Part shown: positions 28,189-36,890 of the stretch, in pieces
How positions within the stretch are numbered: position 1 is the stretch's first letter
How the letters are laid out: each line of letters opens with the position of its first letter
NCBI GenBank assembly: GCA_964454675.1
Contig: CAYVUB010000011.1
Span: forward strand, 12,760-76,759
Reading direction: 5' to 3'
Source: CAYVUB01 sp964454675
GTDB lineage: Bacteria > Bacteroidota > Bacteroidia > Flavobacteriales > Flavobacteriaceae
Length of the DNA: 64,000 nt
Program-made: the position numbers and the translations under genes
Notes under the pieces: generated by a model
Database searches by the model: none
Seen by the model: the letters and a program-made list of their open reading frames with translations, nothing else
What the model was told of the DNA's origin: nothing

Positions 28189-28731
28189 ATGCAAACTTTC
28201 ATAGCATTATTGCGAGGCATCAATGTTGGAGGACAGAAAAAAATCCCGATGGCTGAGTTGCGTTCCATTCTCAATAAAACTGCTTTAAAAAATGTTTCAA
28301 CCTATATTCAAACGGGAAATATTTTCTTTCAAACTTCAGAAACAAATACAACACGGTTGGAAGAGCTAATTCACGCAGAAATTAAAAACCATTTTGGATT
28401 TGAAGTGGATGTTTTAATTGTCAATAAGAAAAACATTCAAAGTATTTTGGCAGCTTGCCCGTTTTCTCAGGAACAAAAAGAAAAGAGTTATTTCACTTTG
28501 CTTTATACAATTCCAAATCAGGAACTTATTGAAAAAACCGCATTGGAATCTTATCCCGGTGAAGTCTTCAAAATCACTCAAAATTGTGTGTATTTTTATT
28601 CCGATACAGGTTATGGAAATGCCAGGTGCAACAACAACTTTTTTGAGAAAAAATTAAAAGTCATTGCCACCACCCGAAATTATAAAACAATGATAAAGTT
28701 GCTATCTTTGTCAGAAGAATTACAAAATTAA
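28189..28731 (+). CDS. DUF1697 protein
   Basis: A 180-residue cytoplasmic protein of the DUF1697 family, recognised by FIALLRGINVGGQKKIPMAEL at the N terminus, VSTYIQTGNIFF and the C-terminal NNFFEKKLKVIATTRNYKT. Function unknown; family members are small alpha/beta proteins. The stop codon overlaps the ATG of the mevalonate decarboxylase gene by one base, so the two are coupled, although no metabolic link is known. Confidence 0.9.
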   Translation: MQTFIALLRGINVGGQKKIPMAELRSILNKTALKNVSTYIQTGNIFFQTSETNTTRLEELIHAEIKNHFGFEVDVLIVNKKNIQSILAACPFSQEQKEKSYFTLLYTIPNQELIEKTALESYPGEVFKITQNCVYFYSDTGYGNARCNNNFFEKKLKVIATTRNYKTMIKLLSLSEELQN

Positions 28732-29819
28732 TGACCGAGCATCAATTTATTCCACAGCCATATACCCATTTTGTTGACTCAGGAAGCGTTACCTGGCAAT
28801 CACCAAGCAATATTGCGCTTGTAAAATATTGGGGAAAAAAGCAACATCAGCTACCGGAAAATCCATCCATAAGTTTTACGCTCAACCATTGTAAAACCAT
28901 CACAACGTTGACATTTTTAAAAAAAGAAAATCAAACAGCATTTGATTTTGATGTTTTTTTAGATGGCGAAAAGAAAGACGGTTTTAAACCGAAAATCCAA
29001 ACGTTTTTTGAGCGCATTGAAGCCTATTTACCGTTTTTAAAACAGTATTATTTTAAGATTGAAACCACAAACACCTTTCCACATAGTTCAGGAATTGCAT
29101 CATCAGCATCTGGTATGAGTGCTTTAGCGTTATGTCTGATGAGTATTGAAAAAAACCTCTCGACTGCGCTTGAGTTGACTGACACTTATTTCCATCAAAA
29201 AGCGTCATTTTTAGCACGTTTAGGTTCGGGTAGTGCCTGCAGAAGCATTGAAGGCGATTTGGTGGTTTGGGGAAAGCATCGACATATAGAAGGAAGCTCA
29301 GACTTGTTTGGAATCAAATATCCTTATAAAGTCCATGAGAATTTCAAAAATTATCAGGACACTATTTTGTTGGTTGATAAAGGCGAAAAGCAGGTAAGCA
29401 GCACCGTAGGTCATAACCTGATGCACAATCATCCGTTTGCCAAACAGCGCTTTGAACAAGCACATAAAAATATAGAAGATTTAAAAATCATTTTAGAATC
29501 CGGAAATTTAAAAGCATTCATTGAACTTATTGAAAGTGAAGCGTTAACACTTCATGCTATGATGATGACCAGCATGCCGTATTTTATTTTAATGAAACCC
29601 AATACCTTGGAAATCATCAATAAAATATGGAAGTTCAGAAACGACACCAACTTAAACATTGGCTTTACTTTGGATGCCGGAGCCAATGTGCATGCACTAT
29701 ACCCAAAAAATGAATCCAATCAAATTTTGAAGTTTATTAAGAACGAGTTAGTTGGATATTGTCAAAACGGTCAATATATTTGTGACGAAATTGGTTTTGG
29801 AGCGAACCAGCTATCATAA
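28731..29819 (+). CDS. mvaD: Diphosphomevalonate decarboxylase
   Basis: A 362-residue GHMP-superfamily enzyme that converts mevalonate 5-diphosphate, with ATP, to isopentenyl diphosphate. Visible signatures are PSNIALVKYWGKK, the phosphate-binding loop HSSGIASSASGMSALALCL and LGSGSACRSIEGDLVVW. Together with the next gene it shows that this organism makes isoprenoids through mevalonate. The gene overlaps the DUF1697 stop codon and is followed after 61 bp by the kinase. Confidence 0.94.
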   Translation: MTEHQFIPQPYTHFVDSGSVTWQSPSNIALVKYWGKKQHQLPENPSISFTLNHCKTITTLTFLKKENQTAFDFDVFLDGEKKDGFKPKIQTFFERIEAYLPFLKQYYFKIETTNTFPHSSGIASSASGMSALALCLMSIEKNLSTALELTDTYFHQKASFLARLGSGSACRSIEGDLVVWGKHRHIEGSSDLFGIKYPYKVHENFKNYQDTILLVDKGEKQVSSTVGHNLMHNHPFAKQRFEQAHKNIEDLKIILESGNLKAFIELIESEALTLHAMMMTSMPYFILMKPNTLEIINKIWKFRNDTNLNIGFTLDAGANVHALYPKNESNQILKFIKNELVGYCQNGQYICDEIGFGANQLS

Positions 29820-29880
29820 TAAAACGTATATTTGTTATCAAACAACTACTTACTGCGACAGAAAACTGAAGACTAAACAA

Positions 29881-30810
29881 ATGAAAGGACCGCTTTTTTA
29901 TTCTAAAATATTACTTTTCGGAGAATACGGAATCATCAAGGATTCTAAGGGTTTATCAATTCCATATAATTTTTATAACGGTGCTTTGAAAGTTACAGAA
30001 ACACCAACCGAAGCTTCTGTGAAATCAAACCAAAGCTTAAAGCGTTTTACAGAATATCTGGAAACTATCAACCCTGAATTAGTGACTTTTAATATTGAAA
30101 CACTTCAAAGAGATGTTGATTCGGGAATGTATTTTGATTCTTCAATTCCGCAAGGTTATGGCGTAGGTAGCAGTGGCGCATTAGTAGCTGCTATTTATGA
30201 TAAATATGCCGAAAACAAAATAACGGTTCTTGAAAATTTAACCCGTGAAAAGCTTTTAAAATTAAAAGCCATTTTTTCTGAAATGGAAGCGTTTTTTCAT
30301 GGAAAATCTTCCGGATTGGATCCGTTGAACAGTTATTTGAGCATTCCTATTTTAATCAATTCAAAAGACAATATTGAGGCTACAGGCATTCCGTCACAAA
30401 AGACCGGTGGAAAGGGTGCCGTATTTTTATTAGATAGCGGTATTGTTGGCGAAACCGCACCAATGGTAAGTATTTTTATGGAAAACATGAAACAGGAAGG
30501 CTTCAGAAAAATGCTTAAAAATCAGTTTATCAAACATACCGATGCTTGTGTGGATGATTTTTTAAAGGGCGATATCAAATCGTTGTTTACCAATACCAAA
30601 AAACTTTCAAAAGTGGTCTTGAATCACTTTAAACCGATGATTCCGAAGGAGTTTCACGACCTTTGGAAAAAAGGTATTGAAACCAACGACTATTACCTGA
30701 AACTTTGTGGTTCCGGCGGCGGCGGTTATATTCTTGGGTTTACAGAAGATATCGATAAAGCGAAATTAGCACTTAAAAATCATAAATTAGAAGTGGTTTA
30801 TAATTTCTAA
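29881..30810 (+). CDS. GHMP kinase, probable mevalonate kinase
   Basis: A 309-residue kinase from the ATG at 29881; an upstream in-frame start at 29752 would lie inside mvaD and add residues unlike the family. The N terminus FYSKILLFGEYGII is the GHMP strand, PQGYGVGSSGALVAAIYDKY is the ATP loop and LCGSGGGGYILGF the C-terminal motif. In flavobacteria the kinase between mvaD and ubiA is annotated as mevalonate kinase, the first ATP-dependent step after mevalonate. Phosphomevalonate kinase is the alternative. Confidence 0.85.
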   Translation: MKGPLFYSKILLFGEYGIIKDSKGLSIPYNFYNGALKVTETPTEASVKSNQSLKRFTEYLETINPELVTFNIETLQRDVDSGMYFDSSIPQGYGVGSSGALVAAIYDKYAENKITVLENLTREKLLKLKAIFSEMEAFFHGKSSGLDPLNSYLSIPILINSKDNIEATGIPSQKTGGKGAVFLLDSGIVGETAPMVSIFMENMKQEGFRKMLKNQFIKHTDACVDDFLKGDIKSLFTNTKKLSKVVLNHFKPMIPKEFHDLWKKGIETNDYYLKLCGSGGGGYILGFTEDIDKAKLALKNHKLEVVYNF

Positions 30811-30819
30811 AGCAAAAAA

Positions 30820-31722
30820 ATGCTCACCAGAAAACAAAAACATCTGTTACTTAAGTTTTTTAGTATGTTTTCTGTGGTTAGAGGTTACAATATCCTCATT
30901 ATTGTTATTGCGCAATACTTGACTTCTGTTTACATTCTGGCACATGATAAACCTTTAAAACAAGTAGTTTTTGATGTGAATCTGTTATTATTGGTAATTG
31001 CATCGGTTTTTACCATTGCGGCAGGTTATATCATCAATAATTTTTACGATTCAGAAAAGGATTTAATCAACAGGCCACAAAAATCAATGTTAGACAGGCT
31101 TGTAAGTCAAAACACAAAATTGTCATTTTATTTTGTGCTCAATTTTTTGGCATTGATTGCCGCAAGCTATGTGTCTTTTAGGGCTGTGGTATTTTTTTCG
31201 GTATATATTTTTGCTATTTGGCTGTACTCGCACAGATTGAAGAAACTTCCCTTTATAGGAAACTTAACCTCGGCAATACTTACGATAACACCATTTTTTG
31301 CCATTTTCATCTATTACAAAAATTTTGAAACCGTCATATTTGTTCACGCTATGTTTTTGTTTTTGCTGGTTTCCATGCGTGAGCTTACAAAAGATTTGGA
31401 AAACATAAAAGGCGATTTGGCTCAAAACTACCATACAATTCCGGTGGTTTATGGAGAGCGCGCATCCAAAATTATGCTTACAATATTAATCTTAATGACT
31501 TGTATTCCAATCTATTTATTGGTGTCTTACTTTAGTGTAGGTTATATGGATTATTATTTCTACTTAAGTGCATTGTTATTGCTGTTTTTCCTGATATTCT
31601 TATGGAAGTCCAACACAAGGATGCATTATCTTATTTTACACAACATTTTAAAGTTTATCATAGTTGCAGGTGTTTTTTGTATTGTATTGATTGATATAAA
31701 TTTGGTTTTAAACAGGATTTAG
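30820..31722 (+). CDS. UbiA prenyltransferase, geranylgeranylglyceryl-phosphate synthase-like
   Basis: A 300-residue integral membrane protein with about eight or nine helices. The two Asp-rich prenyl-diphosphate motifs are NNFYDSEKDLINRP and RELTKDLENIKGD. Flavobacterial members at this position are annotated as geranylgeranylglycerol-phosphate geranylgeranyltransferases, enzymes best known from archaeal ether lipids; other UbiA members attach prenyl chains to quinone or heme precursors. Nine bp behind the kinase, it is an outlet for the mevalonate pathway. The acceptor cannot be read from the sequence. Confidence 0.85.
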   Translation: MLTRKQKHLLLKFFSMFSVVRGYNILIIVIAQYLTSVYILAHDKPLKQVVFDVNLLLLVIASVFTIAAGYIINNFYDSEKDLINRPQKSMLDRLVSQNTKLSFYFVLNFLALIAASYVSFRAVVFFSVYIFAIWLYSHRLKKLPFIGNLTSAILTITPFFAIFIYYKNFETVIFVHAMFLFLLVSMRELTKDLENIKGDLAQNYHTIPVVYGERASKIMLTILILMTCIPIYLLVSYFSVGYMDYYFYLSALLLLFFLIFLWKSNTRMHYLILHNILKFIIVAGVFCIVLIDINLVLNRI

Positions 31723-31788
31723 AACATAACATTTATGATGAAATTCAAAAATCGTAATTCGTAAATCATAATTCGTAATTTTATAGAG

Positions 31789-31796
31789 TATCTTTG
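31789..31796 (+). promoter_or_regulatory. -7 box TATCTTTG for the pseudouridine synthase gene
   Basis: A perfect TAnnTTTG box 19 bases before the ATG at 31816. Upstream is the imperfect direct repeat ATCGTAATTCGTAA/ATCATAATTCGTAA; no good -33 TTTG is seen. Confidence 0.48.
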
Positions 31797-31815
31797 CAAA
31801 AATTTATAGTTTACA

Positions 31816-32697
31816 ATGAGCAGACATCAAGGTAGGAAAGAAAGTGGCAGGGCATCAGGCCGTGGTGGCGATAACCGTCGTGACAGCAGTTATGCCAGAG
31901 GAAATGCGCCCATTAAAAAGCGTGTTTCAGCATCAAAAACTGAAAGAACAAAACCCGAAGCACCAACAAAACCGGCAAAACCATCAAACCCTGATGAAAT
32001 CCGGCTTAATAAATATGTTGCAAATTCCGGTATGTGTTCACGTCGTGATGCAGATATGCATATTTCTACAGGCTTGGTAACTGTAAATGGCAAAGTTATT
32101 ACAGAAATGGGCTATAAAGTGAAGCTTTCTGACGAAGTCCGTTTTGATGGTGCACGCATCAATCCGGAAAAAAAAGCTTATGTACTGCTCAATAAGCCAA
32201 AAGGATTTGCCTCTACAACCAGTGAAGGTAAAGGCAGAACGGTAATGGATTTGGTAGCCAATGCAACCACTTCCAATATTAAGCCAATTGGTCGTTTGGG
32301 CAGAAATTCGGTTGGATTGATTCTTTTTACCAATGATGATGTCATTACAGATAAGTTCAAAAATTCCAAAAATGGTGTGCCGCGTTTATTTCATATCGAA
32401 TTGGATAAAAACCTGAAGTTTGAAGATTTTAAGAAGATAGAAGAAGGTTTTAAAGTAGAAGGAAAACTGGTCAGGGTTGAAGAAATAAGCTATATTGACG
32501 GTGCCGGTAAAAACGAAATAGGGCTTAAAATTAAAAATACGGGAAGCACATTAATCCATACTGTTTTTGAGCATTTCAAATACGAAATTGTCCGTATTGA
32601 TTGTGTTGCCATTGCCGGCTTGACCAAAAAAGATTTGCCTCGCGGGCATTGGAGGCATCTCTCAACACAAGAGATTAATAACCTTAAAATGTTATAG
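31816..32697 (+). CDS. RsuA/RluB-type pseudouridine synthase with altered active-site motif
   Basis: A 293-residue protein. Residues 1-60 are a basic, Arg/Gly/Lys-rich tail likely to bind RNA, then an S4 domain (IRLNKYVANSGMCSRRDAD, ~60-120) and a RsuA/RluB/E/F-type catalytic domain with YVLLNKPKGFAST. The family isomerises specific uridines in ribosomal RNA. The motif usually written GRLDxxTxGLxxxTND reads GRLGRNSVGLILFTND here, with Gly162 where the catalytic Asp belongs. Either activity is lost or a lineage-specific form exists. It ends the isoprenoid block, 93 bp behind ubiA, with its own promoter. Confidence 0.88.
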   Translation: MSRHQGRKESGRASGRGGDNRRDSSYARGNAPIKKRVSASKTERTKPEAPTKPAKPSNPDEIRLNKYVANSGMCSRRDADMHISTGLVTVNGKVITEMGYKVKLSDEVRFDGARINPEKKAYVLLNKPKGFASTTSEGKGRTVMDLVANATTSNIKPIGRLGRNSVGLILFTNDDVITDKFKNSKNGVPRLFHIELDKNLKFEDFKKIEEGFKVEGKLVRVEEISYIDGAGKNEIGLKIKNTGSTLIHTVFEHFKYEIVRIDCVAIAGLTKKDLPRGHWRHLSTQEINNLKML

Positions 32698-33021
32698 TTT
32701 TTTTAACTTTAAAAAAAAGCGCAAATTGTATTATTTTTAAAAATTTTATAGTTCATTTGCATCACATTTAAACAGATTATTGAAACACGTTTTTTTGTCC
32801 GGATTTTTGAAATTTAAGAAGTCATTTTCAAAAATAGTTTTTGTAAAAAATAACCGGATTTTAAAGCCAACTTCTACAAGTAAACTATTGAGTATAAATA
32901 TAGTGAAAACGGCTTCGGTTTCCTTATTTATGCAAATTCAGGTATGATTTTTTATTATTTATCATTAAAGCAATTAAAAATTAATTTTTTTTTCAGATTT
33001 TTAAACCACTAATTATAAATA
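32698..33021. other. AT-rich intergenic region, 324 bp
   Basis: Between the pseudouridine synthase and the polyamine operon. It contains long A/T runs and the inverted segment CCGGATTTTT/AAAATAACCGG around 32799-32863. No gene, no clear terminator and no full -33/-7 promoter were seen, although the operon must start here. Confidence 0.5.
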
Positions 33022-34419
33022 ATGAATACAAGATACATTGATTTAATCAATCAAACGTTTTACTTTCCTCAGGAAGAATTTACCCTTGAAGACAAACACC
33101 TGCGGTTTCATGATATCGATTTAATGAAGCTGGTTGAAGATTACGGCGCACCTTTAAAATTCACCTATTTACCGCAAATATCAAGCAATATCAACCGTGC
33201 CAAAGACTGGTTTAATAAAGCCATAAAAAAAAACAAATACAAAGGTAAATATCATTATTGTTACTGTACAAAAAGCTCTCATTTTAAACATGTACTTCAC
33301 GAAGCTTTAAAAAATGACATACATATAGAAACCTCGTCGGCCTTTGATATTGATATTGTTAAAAATCTCAAAGCCGAAGGAAAAATCACAGACAAAACCT
33401 ACGTGATAAGCAATGGTTTTAAACGCGACAAATACATAAGCAATATAGCCGATTTAATCAACGGCGGCCATAAAAACTGCATCCCGATTATTGATAACTA
33501 TGAAGAAATTGATTTGCTGTCTCAGGAAATAAAAGGCAGATTTAACATAGGCATCCGTATAGCATCAGAAGAAGAGCCAAAATTTGAGTTTTATACCTCA
33601 CGCTTGGGAATCGGGTACAAAAACATCCTTCCGTTTTACAGAAACCAAATAAAAGACAACAAAAAAGTCAAGCTCAAAATGCTTCACTTTTTTATCAATA
33701 CAGGTATAAGGGACAATGCGTATTACTGGAACGAATTGTCAAAATGTTTAAAGGTTTACACAAGCCTTAAGCGCATTTGCCCGTCATTGGACAGCTTAAA
33801 TATAGGCGGCGGATTCCCTGTGAAAAATTCGCTGGCATTTGAATTTGACTATGAGTATATGGTTGATGAAATCATTAACCAGATAAAACTGTTTTGTGAG
33901 CAGGAAGAAGTACCGGTTCCAAATATCTTTACAGAATTTGGCAGTTTTACCGTAGGCGAAAGCGGCGGAGCCATTTACGAAGTATTGTATCAAAAACAAC
34001 AAAACGACCGCGAAAAATGGAATATGATAAACTCTTCATTTATCACAACATTACCCGATACATGGGCTATCAATAAGCGTTTTGTTATGCTGCCCGTAAA
34101 CCGTTGGTATGACAGTTATGAGCGGGTATTGCTTGGCGGATTAACCTGCGACAGTGATGATTATTACAACAGTGAGCAGCACATGAATGCCATTTATCTT
34201 CCAAAGTACAATAAAGAAAAACCGTTATATCTTGGATTTTTTAACACAGGAGCATATCAGGAAACCATAGGCGGATTTGGCGGATTACAACATTGTTTAA
34301 TACCTTCGCCAAAACATATATTAATTGATAGAGATGAAAACGGAAACATCACTACCAAACTATTCAGTGAAGAACAAAAAAGTGAAGACTTACTTAAAAT
34401 ATTAGGTTACAATGAGTAA
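33022..34419 (+). CDS. Arginine decarboxylase, alanine-racemase fold, short form
   Basis: A 465-residue PLP enzyme of fold type III. K84 in YCTKSSHF is the expected Schiff-base lysine, followed by DIHIETSSAFDIDIV. GGGFPVKN is the phosphate-binding glycine loop and LGGLTCDSDDYY the C-terminal active-site Cys/Asp. It is shorter than E. coli SpeA (about 630 residues), as is usual for the flavobacterial enzyme. With agmatinase encoded next, the reaction is probably arginine to agmatine. It overlaps speB by 8 bp. Ornithine or diaminopimelate decarboxylase are less likely given the agmatinase. Confidence 0.85.
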   Translation: MNTRYIDLINQTFYFPQEEFTLEDKHLRFHDIDLMKLVEDYGAPLKFTYLPQISSNINRAKDWFNKAIKKNKYKGKYHYCYCTKSSHFKHVLHEALKNDIHIETSSAFDIDIVKNLKAEGKITDKTYVISNGFKRDKYISNIADLINGGHKNCIPIIDNYEEIDLLSQEIKGRFNIGIRIASEEEPKFEFYTSRLGIGYKNILPFYRNQIKDNKKVKLKMLHFFINTGIRDNAYYWNELSKCLKVYTSLKRICPSLDSLNIGGGFPVKNSLAFEFDYEYMVDEIINQIKLFCEQEEVPVPNIFTEFGSFTVGESGGAIYEVLYQKQQNDREKWNMINSSFITTLPDTWAINKRFVMLPVNRWYDSYERVLLGGLTCDSDDYYNSEQHMNAIYLPKYNKEKPLYLGFFNTGAYQETIGGFGGLQHCLIPSPKHILIDRDENGNITTKLFSEEQKSEDLLKILGYNE

Positions 34420-35350
34420 AACGTATGCAGGAATACCGGAGGAATATTCCAAATTAGACAGCTCAAAAATCGTATTGATACCCGTTCCGTATGATGGTAC
34501 GAGTACATGGCAAAAAGGAGCAGATAAAGGTCCCGAAGCATTTTTAAACGCTTCAGAAAATATGGAACTTTATGACATTGAAACACAAACAGAGGTTTAC
34601 AAACAAGGTGTTTACCTTGCCGATGCCGTGACTGAAAATTCTTCGCCCGAGGCTATGGTTGAAGAAGTGCATCAAACCACAAAAAAGTATATCAAAAAGA
34701 ACAAGTTTGTGACAGCTTTTGGTGGCGAACATTCCATTTCTATTGGAACTATCCGCGCATTTAACGAATGTTTTGACAATCTTACCGTAGTACAAATAGA
34801 CGCACATGCCGATTTGCGTAAAGAATATCAAGGCAGCAAATGTAACCATGCCTGTGCAGTATATGAAGCAAGCCAGACGACCAATTTGATTCAGGTAGGC
34901 ATAAGAAGTATGGATATTATTGAAACCACGGTTATGGATGAAGAAAAAACATACTTTGCCCATGATATGGTTAATGATGAATTCTGGATGGATAGCGCTA
35001 TCGACCAAATGACAAATAATGTATTTATAACCATAGATCTGGATGCTTTTGACCCGTCAATTATGCCTTCAACAGGAACACCCGAACCCGGTGGATTGCT
35101 ATGGTACGAAACCCTTGATTTTTTACGCAGAATATTTGAAGAAAAAAATGTAGTAGGCTTTGATATAGTAGAACTTTGCCCCGATCCAAAAGAAAAATCA
35201 TCCGATTTTCTTGCAGCAAAACTTTATTATAAAATGTTGAGCTATAAATTCTTAAATGATAACGTAGAGGACGATTACGAAAGTAACTTTAACGAAGCAG
35301 GAACAGGAGCAAACAAAATTTCAAAATTTAATGATAATGACGAAAGCTAA
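34412..35350 (+). CDS. speB: Agmatinase
   Basis: A 312-residue ureohydrolase converting agmatine to putrescine and urea. The binuclear manganese ligands are all present: H107 in GGEHSISIG, D130, H132 and D134 in VQIDAHADLR, and D209 and D211 in TIDLDAFDPS, followed by TGTPEPGGL typical of agmatinase rather than arginase. Its start overlaps the decarboxylase gene and its end overlaps the deoxyhypusine-synthase-like gene, so the three are translated as one operon. Confidence 0.93.
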   Translation: MSKTYAGIPEEYSKLDSSKIVLIPVPYDGTSTWQKGADKGPEAFLNASENMELYDIETQTEVYKQGVYLADAVTENSSPEAMVEEVHQTTKKYIKKNKFVTAFGGEHSISIGTIRAFNECFDNLTVVQIDAHADLRKEYQGSKCNHACAVYEASQTTNLIQVGIRSMDIIETTVMDEEKTYFAHDMVNDEFWMDSAIDQMTNNVFITIDLDAFDPSIMPSTGTPEPGGLLWYETLDFLRRIFEEKNVVGFDIVELCPDPKEKSSDFLAAKLYYKMLSYKFLNDNVEDDYESNFNEAGTGANKISKFNDNDES

Positions 35351-36314
35351 AGGACATATTTCCAATTTTATAGAAAACTATTATTTACATTTTAATGCCG
35401 CTGCATTGGTAGATGCCGCAAAAGGCTATGAAGCACAATTGGCGCAAGGCTCAAAAATGTTGGTATCGCTGGCAGGAGCCATGAGTACCGCCGAACTTGG
35501 TAAAATTTTTGCAGAAATCATCCGTCAGGATAAAGTGCAAATCATCTCGTGTACAGGAGCCAATCTTGAAGAAGATATTATGAACCTTGTAGCGCACTCA
35601 CATTATAAGCGTGTACCTAATTACCGCGACCTTACACCGGAACAGGAATGGGATTTGCTGGAGCAAGGCTTAAACCGCGTGACAGATACCTGTATCCCTG
35701 AAGAAGAAGCTTTCCGTCGTTTGCAACAGCATATTTATAAAATTTGGAAAGACGCCGAAGATAAAGGCGAGCGTTATTTTCCTCATGAGTTTATGTACAA
35801 AATGCTGTTGAGCGGTGTGCTTGAGCAGTACTATGAAATAGACATCAAAAACTCGTGGATGTATGCCGCAGCACAAAAAAATCTTCCAATGGTTGTTCCC
35901 GGTTGGGAAGACAGTACTATGGGCAATATTTTTGCATCCTATGTTATTAAGGGCGAATTGAAAGCAAGCACCATGAAATCCGGAATTGAATACATGGCGT
36001 TTTTGGCAGACTGGTACACTGCAAATTCAGATAAAGGTATCGGTTTCTTTCAGATTGGAGGCGGTATTGCCGGAGATTTCCCAATATGTGTCGTCCCTAT
36101 GCTTTATCAGGATATGGAACGTACAGATACACCGTTTTGGAGTTATTTCTGCCAGATAAGTGATTCTACAACAAGCTACGGGTCGTATTCCGGAGCAGTG
36201 CCAAATGAAAAAATAACCTGGGGAAAATTAGACATTGATACCCCAAAATTTATCATAGAAAGTGATGCTACTATCGTTGCACCTCTTATATTTGCGTATC
36301 TATTAGATATGTAA
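35337..36314 (+). CDS. Deoxyhypusine synthase-like protein
   Basis: A 325-residue homologue of eukaryotic/archaeal deoxyhypusine synthase (ATG at 35337; one at 35331 adds two residues). It keeps SGAVPNEKITWGK with K297, matching the catalytic lysine that holds the aminobutyl group from spermidine, plus CTGANLEED and QIGGGIAGDFP for NAD. Bacteria have no eIF5A, the normal substrate. Bacterial homologues in polyamine operons have been linked to homospermidine or spermidine formation. Behind arginine decarboxylase and agmatinase it probably acts on putrescine. It overlaps speB by 14 bp. Confidence 0.9.
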   Translation: MTKAKGHISNFIENYYLHFNAAALVDAAKGYEAQLAQGSKMLVSLAGAMSTAELGKIFAEIIRQDKVQIISCTGANLEEDIMNLVAHSHYKRVPNYRDLTPEQEWDLLEQGLNRVTDTCIPEEEAFRRLQQHIYKIWKDAEDKGERYFPHEFMYKMLLSGVLEQYYEIDIKNSWMYAAAQKNLPMVVPGWEDSTMGNIFASYVIKGELKASTMKSGIEYMAFLADWYTANSDKGIGFFQIGGGIAGDFPICVVPMLYQDMERTDTPFWSYFCQISDSTTSYGSYSGAVPNEKITWGKLDIDTPKFIIESDATIVAPLIFAYLLDM

Positions 36315-36355
36315 AAAAATCTAAAACAAAAAAAAGAATAAGAAAAAGCAAACAA

Positions 36356-36685
36356 ATGAAAGACAACCGAAAGCGCGTTATAGTTGATTTTAAAAAGCTA
36401 ACACCCGAAATTTTGGCTTTATTAGTGGAAAAATATCCCGATGGTTATGATGATGATAACATCATTTCATTCAGAAACGCTAATAATGAAATCGTTGAGG
36501 CAGTTGAAGTAACTACTGATGATACTAAATATTTAGTGAAAGTAAGCACTAAACTTCAGGTTACGATGGAAAATTATGATGAAGATGATTATGAAGATTT
36601 TGATGCAGATGACCCGGATGCAATTCAAGATCCTGAAATAGGAGAAGAAGATCCGGAAATTGGCGATGACGACGATTTAGATTAG
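36356..36685 (+). CDS. Small acidic protein, 109 aa
   Basis: A 109-residue protein. Residues 1-75 (KRVIVDFKKLTPEILALLVEKY...) may fold; residues ~76-109 are almost wholly Asp/Glu with a repeated DPEIGEEDPEIGDDD pattern. Flavobacterial homologues carry the label DNA primase, which the sequence does not support: there is no zinc finger or TOPRIM motif. It follows the polyamine genes by 41 bp and ends before a clear terminator, so it is probably the last gene of that operon. A basic or polyamine-related partner is conceivable; function unknown. Confidence 0.75.
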   Translation: MKDNRKRVIVDFKKLTPEILALLVEKYPDGYDDDNIISFRNANNEIVEAVEVTTDDTKYLVKVSTKLQVTMENYDEDDYEDFDADDPDAIQDPEIGEEDPEIGDDDDLD

Positions 36686-36751
36686 CACATCATCAAAAAA
36701 GGATGACATCTTTTATGTTTATGACATTCATAAACAAAAAGCATATTGAAT

Positions 36752-36788
36752 AAAAGTTACTAATCTTTGAGTAGTAACTTTTTTTTTT
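36752..36788 (+). terminator. Rho-independent terminator of the polyamine operon
   Basis: Perfect 11-bp stem AAAAGTTACTA/TAGTAACTTTT with a 9-base loop, running into ten T residues. Confidence 0.9.
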
Positions 36789-36830
36789 GGCTTAATTTTT
36801 AAAAAGTAATCAAAAAAATAGTTAATTTTA

Positions 36831-36873
36831 AGAGGCTGTTTAAATTTCTTAAAAAAACATTTAAACAGGCTCT
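36831..36873. repeat. AGAGGCTGTTTAAAT inverted repeat
   Basis: Arms 36831-36845 and 36859-36873, 15 bp with one mismatch. The AGAGGCTGT core recurs in the terminator at 54340-54383. It sits 18 bp before the VOC gene. Confidence 0.65.
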
Positions 36874-36890
36874 TAATAAACTAACCATCT

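Noticed and set aside
29752..29880. N-terminal extension of the mevalonate kinase
   Set aside because: It overlaps the mvaD coding end and gives residues unlike GHMP kinases; ATG 29881 fits the family start.
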